DNA from: Subsaxibacter sp. CAU 1640
GTDB taxonomy: Bacteria; Bacteroidota; Bacteroidia; Flavobacteriales; Flavobacteriaceae
Direction: 5' to 3'
Assembly (NCBI RefSeq): GCF_023156585.1
Contig: NZ_JALNMI010000001.1
Location: forward strand, 186,001 to 250,000
Length of the DNA: 64,000 nucleotides
Shown here: one piece after another, positions 53,601-61,330 of the stretch
Layout: every line of letters begins with the position of its first letter
Position numbering within the stretch: the stretch's first letter is position 1
Position numbers and translations under genes: made by a program
The notes under the pieces: generated by a model
What the model was told of the DNA's origin: nothing
What the model saw: only the letters and a program-made list of their open reading frames with translations
Databases searched by the model: none

Positions 53601-54966
53601 CTTGGTTGTGACGCATCAATTCAATATATAGATCTTCACCAAATTCTTCCTTCCACCATAAAAGTGCTTCTTCAGCCTGATTCTCACCAATATTCAAGAC
53701 CTTGCTTGGCACTTCACCATAAAGATTCCCTGTCAAAACGATTAAATCATCCTTGTATTTTTGAATGATTTGTTTGTCAATTCGAGGTACGTAATAAAAC
53801 CCTTCGGTGTAAGCGACAGAAGAGAGTTTTGCCAGATTATGATAGCCCTTTTTATTCTTTGCCAAAAAGACGATTTGATAACCATTGTCCTTTCGAGTTT
53901 TATCGAGTCGATCTTCACATACGAAAAACTCACAACCTATTATTGGCTTTAGTTCTCTTTCTGAAGGATTCTCACCTTTTTCAATGAGAGCGTCGTTTTT
54001 AGCTTTCACCGATTTATTGTGATTGCTCACTTCTCTTACGAAATGAAACGCTCCCATCATATTAGCGTGATCTGTCAAGGCTACAGCAGGCATTTTTTGT
54101 TTGACCGCGTTGGCCACCAAATCTTTTATGCTGATGGTAGATTGAAGTACCGAAAATTGAGAATGGTTGTGCAGATGCACAAAATCCAAGTCTTTTAATT
54201 CCTCAATATTTTGAGCAATCTCGGCTTTTGAAGGCTCATCCGATCCTTGAAGCGCTTTAATCTGCTTCTTGATTTTCGCACTTTCCTGTTTAAGGTTGAT
54301 GTGCTTAAGACCGATTAGCTGAATGGTGGATGGATTTGCCTTTTTGAAATTTTCAAAATAGTCAGCAGGCACATCCAATTCTTCCTTGGTATATTCTTCC
54401 AGACGCACCAATTCCAAAAAGCAGCGTGTTGTAGCCTCCACATCAGCCGTAGCATTATGTGCTTCAGCAAAAGGCTCATTGAATAAATGCTCGTGCAACT
54501 CCGTCAAGGTCGGCAATTTGAATTTCCCATAACGTCCGCCTGGCAACTGACACAGTTCAGCCGTATGCTCGGTACACGTGTCCAAAACAGGAATCTCTTG
54601 AAGTTTGTTTGCTACATCAGCCCTTACAAACTCTGCTCCCATAATATTTAGGTCAAATCCCAAATTTTGCCCTACAACAAATTTAGTCTTGTTTAAAGCG
54701 GTGTTGAATTTATCCAACACCTCCATCAATGGAACACCTTCCTGTTGCGCCAATTCAGTGGAGATACCATGAATTTTTTCGGCATCATAAGGAATATTGA
54801 AACCTTCTGGTTGTACCAAATAATCCTGATGATCGATACAATTACCCATATCGTCATGCAGTTGCCATGCAATTTGAATACATCTTGGCCAATTATCTAC
54901 ATCAGAAATTGGAGCATCCCATCTTTTGGGAAGTCCTGTTGTTTCGGTATCGAAGATTAAATACAT
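50611..54966 (-). CDS. dnaE: DNA polymerase III alpha subunit with fused N-terminal exonuclease
   Basis: A 1451-residue DnaE-type polymerase with an extra N-terminal domain. Residues 1-185 form a DEDDh exonuclease with Asp6 and Glu8 (FDTETTG), Asp105 (NLGFD), His170 and Asp175 (HNATADVEA), all intact. A linker leads to the PHP domain at about 263 (VHLHNHSQFS), then the palm with the catalytic PDIDIDFDD near residues 677-685, fingers, the helix-hairpin-helix region, and an OB-fold near 1290-1340. A typical stand-alone DnaE has about 1150 residues and relies on DnaQ for proofreading. The fusion puts proofreading and polymerisation in one chain. Confidence 0.92.
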   Translation of the reverse strand: MYLIFDTETTGLPKRWDAPISDVDNWPRCIQIAWQLHDDMGNCIDHQDYLVQPEGFNIPYDAEKIHGISTELAQQEGVPLMEVLDKFNTALNKTKFVVGQNLGFDLNIMGAEFVRADVANKLQEIPVLDTCTEHTAELCQLPGGRYGKFKLPTLTELHEHLFNEPFAEAHNATADVEATTRCFLELVRLEEYTKEELDVPADYFENFKKANPSTIQLIGLKHINLKQESAKIKKQIKALQGSDEPSKAEIAQNIEELKDLDFVHLHNHSQFSVLQSTISIKDLVANAVKQKMPAVALTDHANMMGAFHFVREVSNHNKSVKAKNDALIEKGENPSERELKPIIGCEFFVCEDRLDKTRKDNGYQIVFLAKNKKGYHNLAKLSSVAYTEGFYYVPRIDKQIIQKYKDDLIVLTGNLYGEVPSKVLNIGENQAEEALLWWKEEFGEDLYIELMRHNQEDENRVNPVLIEFSKKHNVKVVATNNTYYAEKSDANAHDILLCVKDGEKQATPIGRGRGYRYGMPNQEYYFKSSEEMKSLFKDIPDAISNTEEIVNKIESYQLAREVLLPKFDIPEDFENEDDYLRYLTYEGAKKRYGELTDDVKERLDFELDVIKNTGYPGYFLIVEDFIREARKMDVSVGPGRGSAAGSVVAYCLWITNIDPIKYDLLFERFLNPDRVSMPDIDIDFDDEGRGRVMDYVIKKYGSSQVAQIITYGTMAAKSSIRDTARVLDLPLFDADRIAKLIPTMSKLGKIFSYDEKQLSKVFRAEDLEKVNQLLNISEGQDLEAETVNLARTLEGSVRNTGIHACGVIITPDDITNFVPVATAKDSELYVTQFDNSVVEDAGLLKMDFLGLKTLTLIKDTVKIVKAKHDITLDPDNFPLDDEKTYELFQRGETVGIFQYESPGMQKHMKDLKPTVFDDLIAMNALYRPGPMEYIPSFIRRKHGDEEIVYDLDDMEEYLKETYGITVYQEQVMLLSQKLANFTKGEADVLRKAMGKKIFAVLEKMKPKFLEGGEKNGHPKDVLEKIWKDWEAFASYAFNKSHSTCYAWIAYQTAYLKAHYPAEYMAAVLSNNMNDIKQVTFFMEECKRMKLNVLGPDVNESYYKFSVNKDNAVRFGMGAIKGVGQGAVLTIVENRKKDGHYRSIFDMAKRIDLRAANKKAFENLALAGGFDCFKETHRAQYFSDDGDGVTFLEKAIRYGSKHQENENSAQVSLFGDASDVQIAEPQVPPCEEWGTMEKLAREKEVVGIYISGHPLDDFKIEMTTFCNASLAHLKDLESYVNRELSFGGVVTDIQHRVSKQGKGWASFMVEDYTDSYEFRIFGEEYLKFRHFLVKNSFVYVKIRISEGWTNKETGKKSDPRIQFNSFQLLHDVMDTYAKKLSVQLDIRDLQEKRIQVLNDLFKMHEGNHALNFVIYDNEEKLKLNMPSRKQKVKISQELLDELSNHDVYYKLN

Positions 54967-55008
54967 CTATTAACTTTGTTGTTGTAGAGTTTGTCGTTTA
55001 GTCGTTTT

Positions 55009-55027
55009 AGCCACGAATACACGAATA
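55009..55027. repeat. Possible short interspersed sequence, AGCCACGAATACACGAAT type
   Basis: The stretch TAGCCACGAATACACGAAT in the dnaE upstream gap resembles a sequence that recurs in many Bacteroidota intergenic regions (from memory only). A single copy was seen in this window. Confidence 0.25.
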
Positions 55028-55140
55028 ATTTTTAATGAAATTCTTTAAATTGTTGGTGTTTTTCTTTACAAGAAAAGTTTTTAAAATTACATAAAATTTA
55101 AACTTTTTGAACCCAAAAGTTATAAACAGTTGTAAACAAA

Positions 55141-55165
55141 AAACGCAATCTTTAGGATTGCGTTT
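55141..55165 (-). terminator. Terminator after the 55.2-55.9 kb lipoprotein gene
   Basis: A perfect 10-bp stem, AAACGCAATC/GATTGCGTTT, with a 5-nt loop. On the minus strand it ends in a run of T. It lies about 29 bp beyond the stop codon. Confidence 0.8.
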
Positions 55166-55193
55166 CTTCTTTATATATTTTAAAATTCAATTG

Positions 55194-55871
55194 CTAATTA
55201 CAATCTCCTAAACTATCAATAATTGCCTGAAATGCACCTGTATCATCTCCACATGAAGCTTTCGCTTGTTGAAGCGCTGCTTTATAAGCATTGCAACGAG
55301 CTGTATAATTATCATCACCTGGCATTACTTCAGCATAGTTCGCCTGTGCTGTAGCTAAAGTATTTGTCGCCTGCTGGCAACTTACATTACTTCCAGTACC
55401 TCCTCCACCATTAATCGGAATTCTATAGAAATCTCCTTCGTTAAAACCTACAGACTGCAACCCATCGTCTGTAAAGGCAATGAATCTGAATGTTCCTGTA
55501 ACATAGCTAGCTGTAGATTCAGTAATCTCCACTTGTCCAATTTCAGGATACAGAGAGACACTCGGATCAGGTGGGTTTGAAGTTGAATATTCAATGTCTT
55601 CAAAATCTACAAAATCTGCCCTTGAAGCACTTGTATCAGATAACACATATGTGTTGGCATTTGAAGAAGACAGATAAAAACTCATCTCCTCATTATTATT
55701 ACCAGCAATAATTTTCAAATTACCATTTTGAATAAATGCACTAAAATAAGTTGCTCGCCAAAGGTTGTAGTTTTTATTCCCTGAAAATCCGGGTGTATTA
55801 AACTCTACTTCATCTCCGCAACTCCATATAGTTAGTAAGGTCAAGAAAAGTAAGGCAATCTTTTTCATCAA
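55194..55871 (-). CDS. Hypothetical lipoprotein (possibly DUF6252-like)
   Basis: A 225-residue protein with a lipoprotein signal ending TIWSCGDE (Cys18). Residues about 30-150 contain beta-rich sequence beginning NLWRATYFSAFIQNG, similar in style to DUF6252 proteins of Bacteroidota. A Gly-rich linker follows (INGGGGTGS), then a C-terminal helical segment with four Cys (SCQQATNTL, ARCNAYKAAL, ASCGDD, LGDCN) that probably form two disulfides. The function is not known. It is monocistronic with a strong terminator. Confidence 0.6.
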   Translation of the reverse strand: MMKKIALLFLTLLTIWSCGDEVEFNTPGFSGNKNYNLWRATYFSAFIQNGNLKIIAGNNNEEMSFYLSSSNANTYVLSDTSASRADFVDFEDIEYSTSNPPDPSVSLYPEIGQVEITESTASYVTGTFRFIAFTDDGLQSVGFNEGDFYRIPINGGGGTGSNVSCQQATNTLATAQANYAEVMPGDDNYTARCNAYKAALQQAKASCGDDTGAFQAIIDSLGDCN

Positions 55872-56001
55872 TTTCTTTTTTCCTAGAAAATTTTGAACCG
55901 CTAATTAAAGAAAAAATAACGTTTTTAAAGGTTAAAAATTACAATAAAATTAAATGATTGATAAATTATGAATAAAAAATCGTCAATTGTCAAAAAAACA
56001 G

Positions 56002-56009
56002 TATCTTTG
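56002..56009 (+). promoter_or_regulatory. -7 box of the rpsP operon promoter
   Basis: TATCTTTG fits TAnnTTTG and lies 46 bp before the rpsP ATG. A TTG sits at 55987-55989, closer than the ideal spacing. Confidence 0.5.
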
Positions 56010-56055
56010 CGCACTTATTAATAATCGAGGTCGTGAACCTCACAAATTAATTTAT

Positions 56056-56646
56056 ATGCCAGTAAAAATTAGATTACAAAGACACGGTAAAAAAGGGAAA
56101 CCTTATTTCTGGATCGTAGCGGCCGATTCAAGGTCAAAAAGAGATGGTAGATACCTAGAAAAATTAGGTGCTTACAATCCAAACACTAACCCTGCAACTA
56201 TCGATTTAGATGTTGATGGTGCTGTAAAATGGCTTCAGAATGGTGCACAACCAACTGATACTGCAAGAGCAATTTTGTCTTACAAAGGAGCTTTATTGAA
56301 AAACCATTTGGCAGGAGGTGTTAGAAAAGGTGCTTTAACTGAAGAGCAAGCGGAAGCAAAATTCAATGCTTGGTTAGACGAAAAAGCGGGTCTTGTTGAT
56401 GCCAAAAAAGAAAATTTAGCAAAAGCGAAAGCAGATGCAAAAGAAAAAGCATTAGCTGCTGAAAAAGAAGTAAATGCTAAACGTGAAGCTGAAGCTGCTC
56501 AAGCAGTTGCTGATGCTGAAGCTGCTGCAAATGCTCCTGAAGAGGCTGAAACCACTGAATCTGTAGAAGCTGAAGCTGCAACAGAAGAAGTTGTTGCTGA
56601 AGAAACTGCTGCTGAAGGTGAAGCAGAAGAAAAAACAGAGGAATAA
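56056..56646 (+). CDS. rpsP: 30S ribosomal protein S16 with long C-terminal extension
   Basis: Starting at ATG 56056 (MPVKIRLQRHGKKGKPYFWIV in part) the protein has 196 residues. The S16 core occupies about residues 1-85. The remainder is a long extension, first Lys/Ala-rich helical and then very Ala- and Glu-rich and acidic, with no hydrophobic core; most likely disordered. Extended S16 proteins are common in Bacteroidota. An upstream in-frame start at 55987 would lie on the promoter and is rejected. rimM follows after a terminator, a common neighbour of rpsP. Confidence 0.93.
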   Translation: MPVKIRLQRHGKKGKPYFWIVAADSRSKRDGRYLEKLGAYNPNTNPATIDLDVDGAVKWLQNGAQPTDTARAILSYKGALLKNHLAGGVRKGALTEEQAEAKFNAWLDEKAGLVDAKKENLAKAKADAKEKALAAEKEVNAKREAEAAQAVADAEAAANAPEEAETTESVEAEAATEEVVAEETAAEGEAEEKTEE

Positions 56647-56670
56647 AGAATTTAATTTTTTATACTTTTA

Positions 56671-56701
56671 AACTCCGATAAGATCTTATCGGAGTTTTTT
56701 T
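56671..56701 (+). terminator. Terminator after rpsP
   Basis: A 26-bp perfect inverted repeat beginning AACTCCGATA and ending TATCGGAGTT, followed by a T-run. It lies between rpsP and rimM, so it may attenuate readthrough into rimM rather than fully stop it. Confidence 0.85.
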
Positions 56702-56713
56702 ATTTCAAGACAT

Positions 56714-57241
56714 ATGAATAAAGAAGATTGCTTTTATCTAGGAAAGATTGTAAAAAAGTATAGCTTTAAGGGAGAGGTTTTGATAAAGCTCGACACCGAC
56801 GAGCCGGAGATATACGACAACTTGGAATCAGTATTCCTCGAGCTACGTGGGAATTTAGTTCCATTCTTTATTGAATCTTCAAAATTCCATAAATCTGAAC
56901 TGCTTCGGGTGAAATTTGAAGATGTAGATTCAGAACAAGATGCAGATGCCATTTTGAAATCAGACTTGTACCTTCCGTTGGAATTTCTACCAAAATTGGA
57001 AGATGATAAATTTTATTTTCATGAAATCATCGGATTTCAAGTGGAAGATGTCAACTTTGGTACCGTTGGCATTATAAAATCTATCAATGATTCTACATCG
57101 CAATCACTTTTTGAGATTGATAGAGATGGTACAGAGATATTGATTCCTATGAATGATGATTTTATCAAGAAAGTAGATAAGAAAAAAAAGGTCATCACTG
57201 TAGACACACCTGAAGGATTGATTGATTTGTACCTTGGTTAA
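56714..57241 (+). CDS. rimM: 16S rRNA processing protein RimM
   Basis: A 175-residue RimM of normal length. The N-terminal RimM domain starts CFYLGKIVKKYSFKGEVLIKLDTD (in part), and the C-terminal PRC barrel contains the HEIIGFQVEDVNFGTVGIIKSI region and ends IPMNDDFIKKVD...TVDTPEGLIDLYLG. It assists late 30S assembly and binds S19. It follows rpsP and precedes trmN6 by 11 bp. Confidence 0.95.
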   Translation: MNKEDCFYLGKIVKKYSFKGEVLIKLDTDEPEIYDNLESVFLELRGNLVPFFIESSKFHKSELLRVKFEDVDSEQDADAILKSDLYLPLEFLPKLEDDKFYFHEIIGFQVEDVNFGTVGIIKSINDSTSQSLFEIDRDGTEILIPMNDDFIKKVDKKKKVITVDTPEGLIDLYLG

Positions 57242-57252
57242 ATTTTAATGCC

Positions 57253-57966
57253 ATGAACAAGTCGTTTCAATTTAAGGAGTTTGAAGTACATCAAGACCGA
57301 TGTGCCATGAAGATTGGTACAGATTCTGTATTGCTAGGTGCTTGGACTTCCATTGACAAGAATCCTCAAAGTATTTTGGACATTGGAGCTGGAACGGGTG
57401 TTTTGGCATTAATGTTAGCTCAACGAAGTGGTGCCGAACTTATTGACGCGATTGAAATTGATGATGAAGCTTATGAGCAATGTGTCGAGAATTTTGAACA
57501 ATCACCTTGGAGTGATAGGCTTTTTTGCTATCATGCCTCTCTGCAAGAATTTGTGGCTGAAATTGAAGAAAAGTATGACCTCATCATTTCAAATCCACCT
57601 TTCTATTCAGACAGCTATAAAAGTGATAATCAACAGCGCGATTTAGCAAGGTTTGTTGATGCGCTTCCGTTCAGGCATTTGATTGAAAGTGTTTCCAAAT
57701 TGCTTTCACATCAAGGAACTTTTTCGGTAGTCATTCCCTTTTCAGAAGAAAAAAATTTCATTGCACTGGCGTCCAAAGAACATTTGTTTCCCAGTAAAAT
57801 TTTGAGGGTCAAAGGAGCTCCTACAAGTGAAATTAAACGAAGTTTACTTCAATTTTCATTTGAAGAAATGGCCATTGACCCAAATGAATTGATTATAGAA
57901 ACCGAAAGGCACAAATATACTGACGCATACATTCGTCTTACGAAGGATTTCTATGTCAAAATGTAG
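57253..57966 (+). CDS. tRNA1(Val) (adenine(37)-N6)-methyltransferase, TrmN6/YfiC family
   Basis: A 237-residue class I SAM methyltransferase. SAM motif I is ILDIGAGTGVLAL (residues about 39-51), and the N6-adenine motif NPPFY is near residue 115. The FQFKEFEVHQDRCAMKIGTDSVLLGAW start is characteristic of TrmN6/YfiC, which methylates A37 in tRNA1(Val). It lies 11 bp after rimM and probably belongs to the rpsP-rimM transcript. Confidence 0.9.
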   Translation: MNKSFQFKEFEVHQDRCAMKIGTDSVLLGAWTSIDKNPQSILDIGAGTGVLALMLAQRSGAELIDAIEIDDEAYEQCVENFEQSPWSDRLFCYHASLQEFVAEIEEKYDLIISNPPFYSDSYKSDNQQRDLARFVDALPFRHLIESVSKLLSHQGTFSVVIPFSEEKNFIALASKEHLFPSKILRVKGAPTSEIKRSLLQFSFEEMAIDPNELIIETERHKYTDAYIRLTKDFYVKM

Positions 57967-57974
57967 GGATTAAA

Positions 57975-58005
57975 TTGTGTTCTGAAAACGATTTCGTTAC
58001 TTTTG
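57975..58005 (+). promoter_or_regulatory. Promoter of the glutaryl-CoA dehydrogenase gene
   Basis: TTG at 57975-57977 and TACTTTTG at 57998-58005, 20 bp apart, match the Bacteroidota -33/-7 pattern. The -7 box lies 27 bp before the ATG at 58033. Confidence 0.6.
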
Positions 58006-58032
58006 CAATTCATTATAAATAACTTTCTACGG

Positions 58033-59211
58033 ATGAAACCAGATTTATTTGAAGCTCCAGATTACTACAATCTTGATGAGCTTTTAACTGAAGAACATAA
58101 ACTAGTAAGAGACGCTGCCAGAAGTTGGGTGAAGCGTGAAGTATCTCCAATTATTGAAGACTATGCCCAAAAAGCAGAATTTCCTTCACAAATCATAAAT
58201 GGATTGGCGGAAATTGGCGCTTTTGGACCTTATATCCCTGTAGAATATGGAGGTGCTGGCCTAGACCAAATATCTTACGGTCTCATCATGCAAGAAATAG
58301 AGCGAGGTGATTCTGGCGTGAGAAGTACGGCTTCTGTTCAATCATCTTTGGTAATGTATCCTATCTGGAAATATGGAAACGAGGAGCAACGCAAGAAATA
58401 CTTACCAAAACTGGCTTCAGGAGAATGGATGGGTTGTTTCGGCTTAACAGAACCAGATCATGGGAGTAATCCGGGTGGAATGGTGACCAATTTTAAGGAT
58501 AAGGGCGACCATTATCTTTTAAATGGTGCCAAAATGTGGATCAGCAATGCTCCTTTTGCGCAAGTAGCAGTAGTTTGGGCGAAAGATGAAGAAGGTCGAA
58601 TCCATGGATTGATTGTTGAACGTGGCATGGAAGGTTTTTCGACACCAGAAACACACAACAAATGGTCGTTGAGAGCGTCTGCAACAGGTGAATTGATTTT
58701 TGATAATGTCAAAGTTCCAAAGGAAAATTTATTGCCAAACAAATCTGGTCTAGGAGCACCTCTTGGATGCTTGGACTCTGCTCGCTACGGAATAGCTTGG
58801 GGAGCTATAGGTGCTGCGATGGATTGCTACGATACCGCTTTGAGATACAGCAAGGAGCGCATGCAGTTTGGAAAACCGATAGGTCAGTTTCAGTTGCAAC
58901 AGAAAAAATTGGCCGAGATGATTACTGAAATCACAAAGGCACAACTTTTGACTTGGCGTTTAGGAGTTTTAAGGAATGAAGGCAAAGCCACTTCCGCCCA
59001 AATATCAATGGCCAAACGTAACAATGTAGATATGGCCATCAACATTGCCCGTGAAGCAAGACAAATGTTAGGAGGAATGGGAATCACAGGGGAATACAGT
59101 ATTATGCGCCATTCAATGAATCTAGAAAGTGTGATTACCTATGAAGGTACACACGACATACATTTACTTATTACAGGATTGGATATTACTGGCTTGAATG
59201 CGTTTAAATAA
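58033..59211 (+). CDS. Glutaryl-CoA dehydrogenase-like acyl-CoA dehydrogenase
   Basis: With the ATG at 58033 the protein has 392 residues (MKPDLFEAPDYYN...). FAD-binding and family motifs are GCFGLTEPDHGSNP, MWISNAPFA, and the catalytic Glu371 in TYEGTHDIH. The presence of Glu in the YEGT position and the LRASATGEL motif are typical of glutaryl-CoA dehydrogenase, which converts glutaryl-CoA to crotonyl-CoA in lysine and tryptophan breakdown. The TTG at 58003 lies inside the -7 box and is rejected. Monocistronic, with a strong terminator. Confidence 0.88.
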   Translation: MKPDLFEAPDYYNLDELLTEEHKLVRDAARSWVKREVSPIIEDYAQKAEFPSQIINGLAEIGAFGPYIPVEYGGAGLDQISYGLIMQEIERGDSGVRSTASVQSSLVMYPIWKYGNEEQRKKYLPKLASGEWMGCFGLTEPDHGSNPGGMVTNFKDKGDHYLLNGAKMWISNAPFAQVAVVWAKDEEGRIHGLIVERGMEGFSTPETHNKWSLRASATGELIFDNVKVPKENLLPNKSGLGAPLGCLDSARYGIAWGAIGAAMDCYDTALRYSKERMQFGKPIGQFQLQQKKLAEMITEITKAQLLTWRLGVLRNEGKATSAQISMAKRNNVDMAINIAREARQMLGGMGITGEYSIMRHSMNLESVITYEGTHDIHLLITGLDITGLNAFK

Positions 59212-59238
59212 TCTCTTTCTTGCAATTCATATCAATTT

Positions 59239-59267
59239 AACGCTTCTATCATAGAAGCGTTTTTTTA
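59239..59267 (+). terminator. Terminator after the acyl-CoA dehydrogenase
   Basis: AACGCTTCTA and TAGAAGCGTT form a perfect 10-bp stem with a TCA loop, followed by six or more T. Confidence 0.85.
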
Positions 59268-59325
59268 TTAAAACTATTACAGATTATTAATCGTATATTT
59301 AAATGTAAAGCAATAAAATAGATTT

Positions 59326-60072
59326 ATGAAAAGGATAATTTTTGCACTAATAATTAGCGGTGTAACTTTTGGGGCATGTAGGCATAACAATTTGGAATCT
59401 TCCATTATGCCAGATAATCATATGAATAGTGGCGAAGAAGTAGATACTACAGGTACAGATTCAACAACATTAAAAATTTTATCATTAGGAGATAGTTATA
59501 CTATTGGACAAAGCGTTTGCGAAACTTGTCGATTTCCTGCTCAATTAAAAGATAGTTTGACTAACAGCTTTACCAACACAGAATTCACTTTAGAAATAAT
59601 CGCTACGACAGGATGGACTACCACAAATTTGTTAAATGCTGTAGCTCAACAGAATCCTGACACTGATTTTGATTTGGTTACTTTATTAATCGGAGTCAAT
59701 AATCAATATCAAGGTAAGCCATTCTCACTTTACGAAACTGAATTTCCAACATTAGTTGATAAAGCGATTGAGGCTGCAAATGGAGATAAAAATCGAGTTA
59801 TTGTAGTGTCAATACCAGACTATGCTTATACACCATTTGGACAGGGAAACTCAAATGCTCAAACCATTTCAACAGAGATTGATCAGTATAATAATTTTGC
59901 TCAATCATACTGTGAAGCAAATGACATAACCTATGTGTATATTACTGATATCACAAGACTCGGTCTAGAGCAACCAGAGCTTGTGGCTTCAGATGGTTTG
60001 CATCCTTCCGAATTGGCCTACTCAAAGTTTGTAGAACGATTAATTCCAATTGCAACCGCAAAATTACAGTAA
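59326..60072 (+). CDS. SGNH/GDSL hydrolase lipoprotein
   Basis: A 248-residue lipoprotein (signal ending VTFGAC, Cys18) with a linker and then an SGNH hydrolase domain: LSLGDSYTIG with Ser57, LIGVNNQYQG (block III), and SDGLHPSE with the catalytic Asp/His near residues 226-229. These enzymes hydrolyse esters, acting as lipases, acetyl esterases or thioesterases; the substrate is not inferable here. It lies 29 bp before the phosphoesterase gene in the same direction and may be cotranscribed with it. Confidence 0.82.
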   Translation: MKRIIFALIISGVTFGACRHNNLESSIMPDNHMNSGEEVDTTGTDSTTLKILSLGDSYTIGQSVCETCRFPAQLKDSLTNSFTNTEFTLEIIATTGWTTTNLLNAVAQQNPDTDFDLVTLLIGVNNQYQGKPFSLYETEFPTLVDKAIEAANGDKNRVIVVSIPDYAYTPFGQGNSNAQTISTEIDQYNNFAQSYCEANDITYVYITDITRLGLEQPELVASDGLHPSELAYSKFVERLIPIATAKLQ

Positions 60073-60101
60073 GTTTTGGTATTTTAGACAAAACTAACCT
60101 T

Positions 60102-60998
60102 ATGTCTTCCAAAACTAGATTGGATAGAGCCTATCACGGAGCCAAAACCATTGGCTTTGACGATGAGAGCAAATTCATTTTCTTCAGTGATTGTCATCGC
60201 GGCGACAATAGTTTTGCGGATGATTTTGCAAACAATCGTAATCTTTATTTTCATGCACTTAAACATTATTATGCGGAAGGTTTCACATATATAGAATTGG
60301 GAGACGGAGACGAACTTTGGGAGAATATTGCATTTCAACCTATTCTTGAAGCTCATAAGAATGTTTATGAATTAATGCAATTGTTTTACAACCAACAGAG
60401 ATTATATCGTATTTGGGGAAACCACGATATGGTGTATAAAAGCGAAAAATACGTAGAGAAATATCTATTCACTTATTTTGACGAACGCACAGGTGAAGAC
60501 AAACCTCTATTTCCAAGTATTGAAATGCATGAGGCCCTGATTTTAAAGCACGCCAATACCCAGCAAGAAATTTTTCTGGCTCACGGCCATCAGGCAGATT
60601 GGTGGAACTATACTTTTTGGAAATGGAGTCGATTTTTAGTTAGAATTCTATGGAAACCGTTGAATGTTATGGGCATTGCTGACCCTACAAGTCCTGCGAA
60701 AAATTATAAGGAACTGATCAAAGTGGAACGACGCACCAAAAAATGGATTATTGATAATAACAATTTGTTAACTATAACTGGTCATACACACAGGCCTCGT
60801 TTTCCAAATCCGGGAGATATTGCCTTTTTTAATGATGGAAGTTGTGTTCATCCTAGATGCATTACAGGTATTGAAATTGAAAAAGGAGAAATTTCACTAA
60901 TCAAATGGCAAATAGAAACCAATGATGATGGTATTTTGCAAATAGTAAGGATTTTGCTTGAAGGGCCGAGAAAATTAATAGATTATAAGACAGATTAG
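60102..60998 (+). CDS. Calcineurin-like metallophosphoesterase
   Basis: A 298-residue metallophosphoesterase with the full metal-site set: FSDCHRGDN (first Asp-His), ELGDGDELW (Asp), WGNHDMVY (GNHD), and two late His motifs, AHGHQAD and TGHTHRPRF. The shape resembles UDP-2,3-diacylglucosamine pyrophosphatase (LpxH)-like proteins, but the family is broad. It has no signal peptide. Its stop overlaps the convergent ferredoxin stop by 4 bp. Confidence 0.85.
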   Translation: MSSKTRLDRAYHGAKTIGFDDESKFIFFSDCHRGDNSFADDFANNRNLYFHALKHYYAEGFTYIELGDGDELWENIAFQPILEAHKNVYELMQLFYNQQRLYRIWGNHDMVYKSEKYVEKYLFTYFDERTGEDKPLFPSIEMHEALILKHANTQQEIFLAHGHQADWWNYTFWKWSRFLVRILWKPLNVMGIADPTSPAKNYKELIKVERRTKKWIIDNNNLLTITGHTHRPRFPNPGDIAFFNDGSCVHPRCITGIEIEKGEISLIKWQIETNDDGILQIVRILLEGPRKLIDYKTD

Positions 60999-61330
60999 CT
61001 TTCTGGAGCCAACTCAACCTCTAGCCCATCAAGTTCTGGAGTGATGTGTATTTGACAACCCAAACGTGAATTGTCTTTCACATAAAAAGCTTCGCTCAAC
61101 ATCGCTTCTTCATCAGGTTGCATTTCTGGTAATAGCGTATCACTCATTACATAACACTGGCACGAAGCACACATAGCCATACCTCCACAGACTCCTATAG
61201 TTCCTTCTGGAGCCAACTCATAACTGCGAACCACTTCCATCAGATTCATTGCCATATCTGTTGGTGCCAATACTTTATGAGCGTTGCCTTTTCTATCTAT
61301 TATTTTGATTGTGATATCTTGAGTCATCAA
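60995..61330 (-). CDS. Adrenodoxin-type [2Fe-2S] ferredoxin
   Basis: A 111-residue ferredoxin. The cluster ligands are likely Cys48, Cys54, Cys57 and Cys92 in the pattern C-x5-C-x2-C...C (GVCGGMAMCASC, LGCQIH), which belongs to the adrenodoxin/vertebrate-type class. It overlaps the reductase gene by 4 bp, so it is probably the physiological partner of that reductase in an electron-transfer chain, perhaps for Fe-S assembly or a hydroxylase. Confidence 0.9.
   Translation of the reverse strand: MMTQDITIKIIDRKGNAHKVLAPTDMAMNLMEVVRSYELAPEGTIGVCGGMAMCASCQCYVMSDTLLPEMQPDEEAMLSEAFYVKDNSRLGCQIHITPELDGLEVELAPES

Noticed and set aside
55987-56055. Longer rpsP start
   Set aside because: The segment contains the promoter -7 box, and the S16 family starts with MPVKIRL at 56056.
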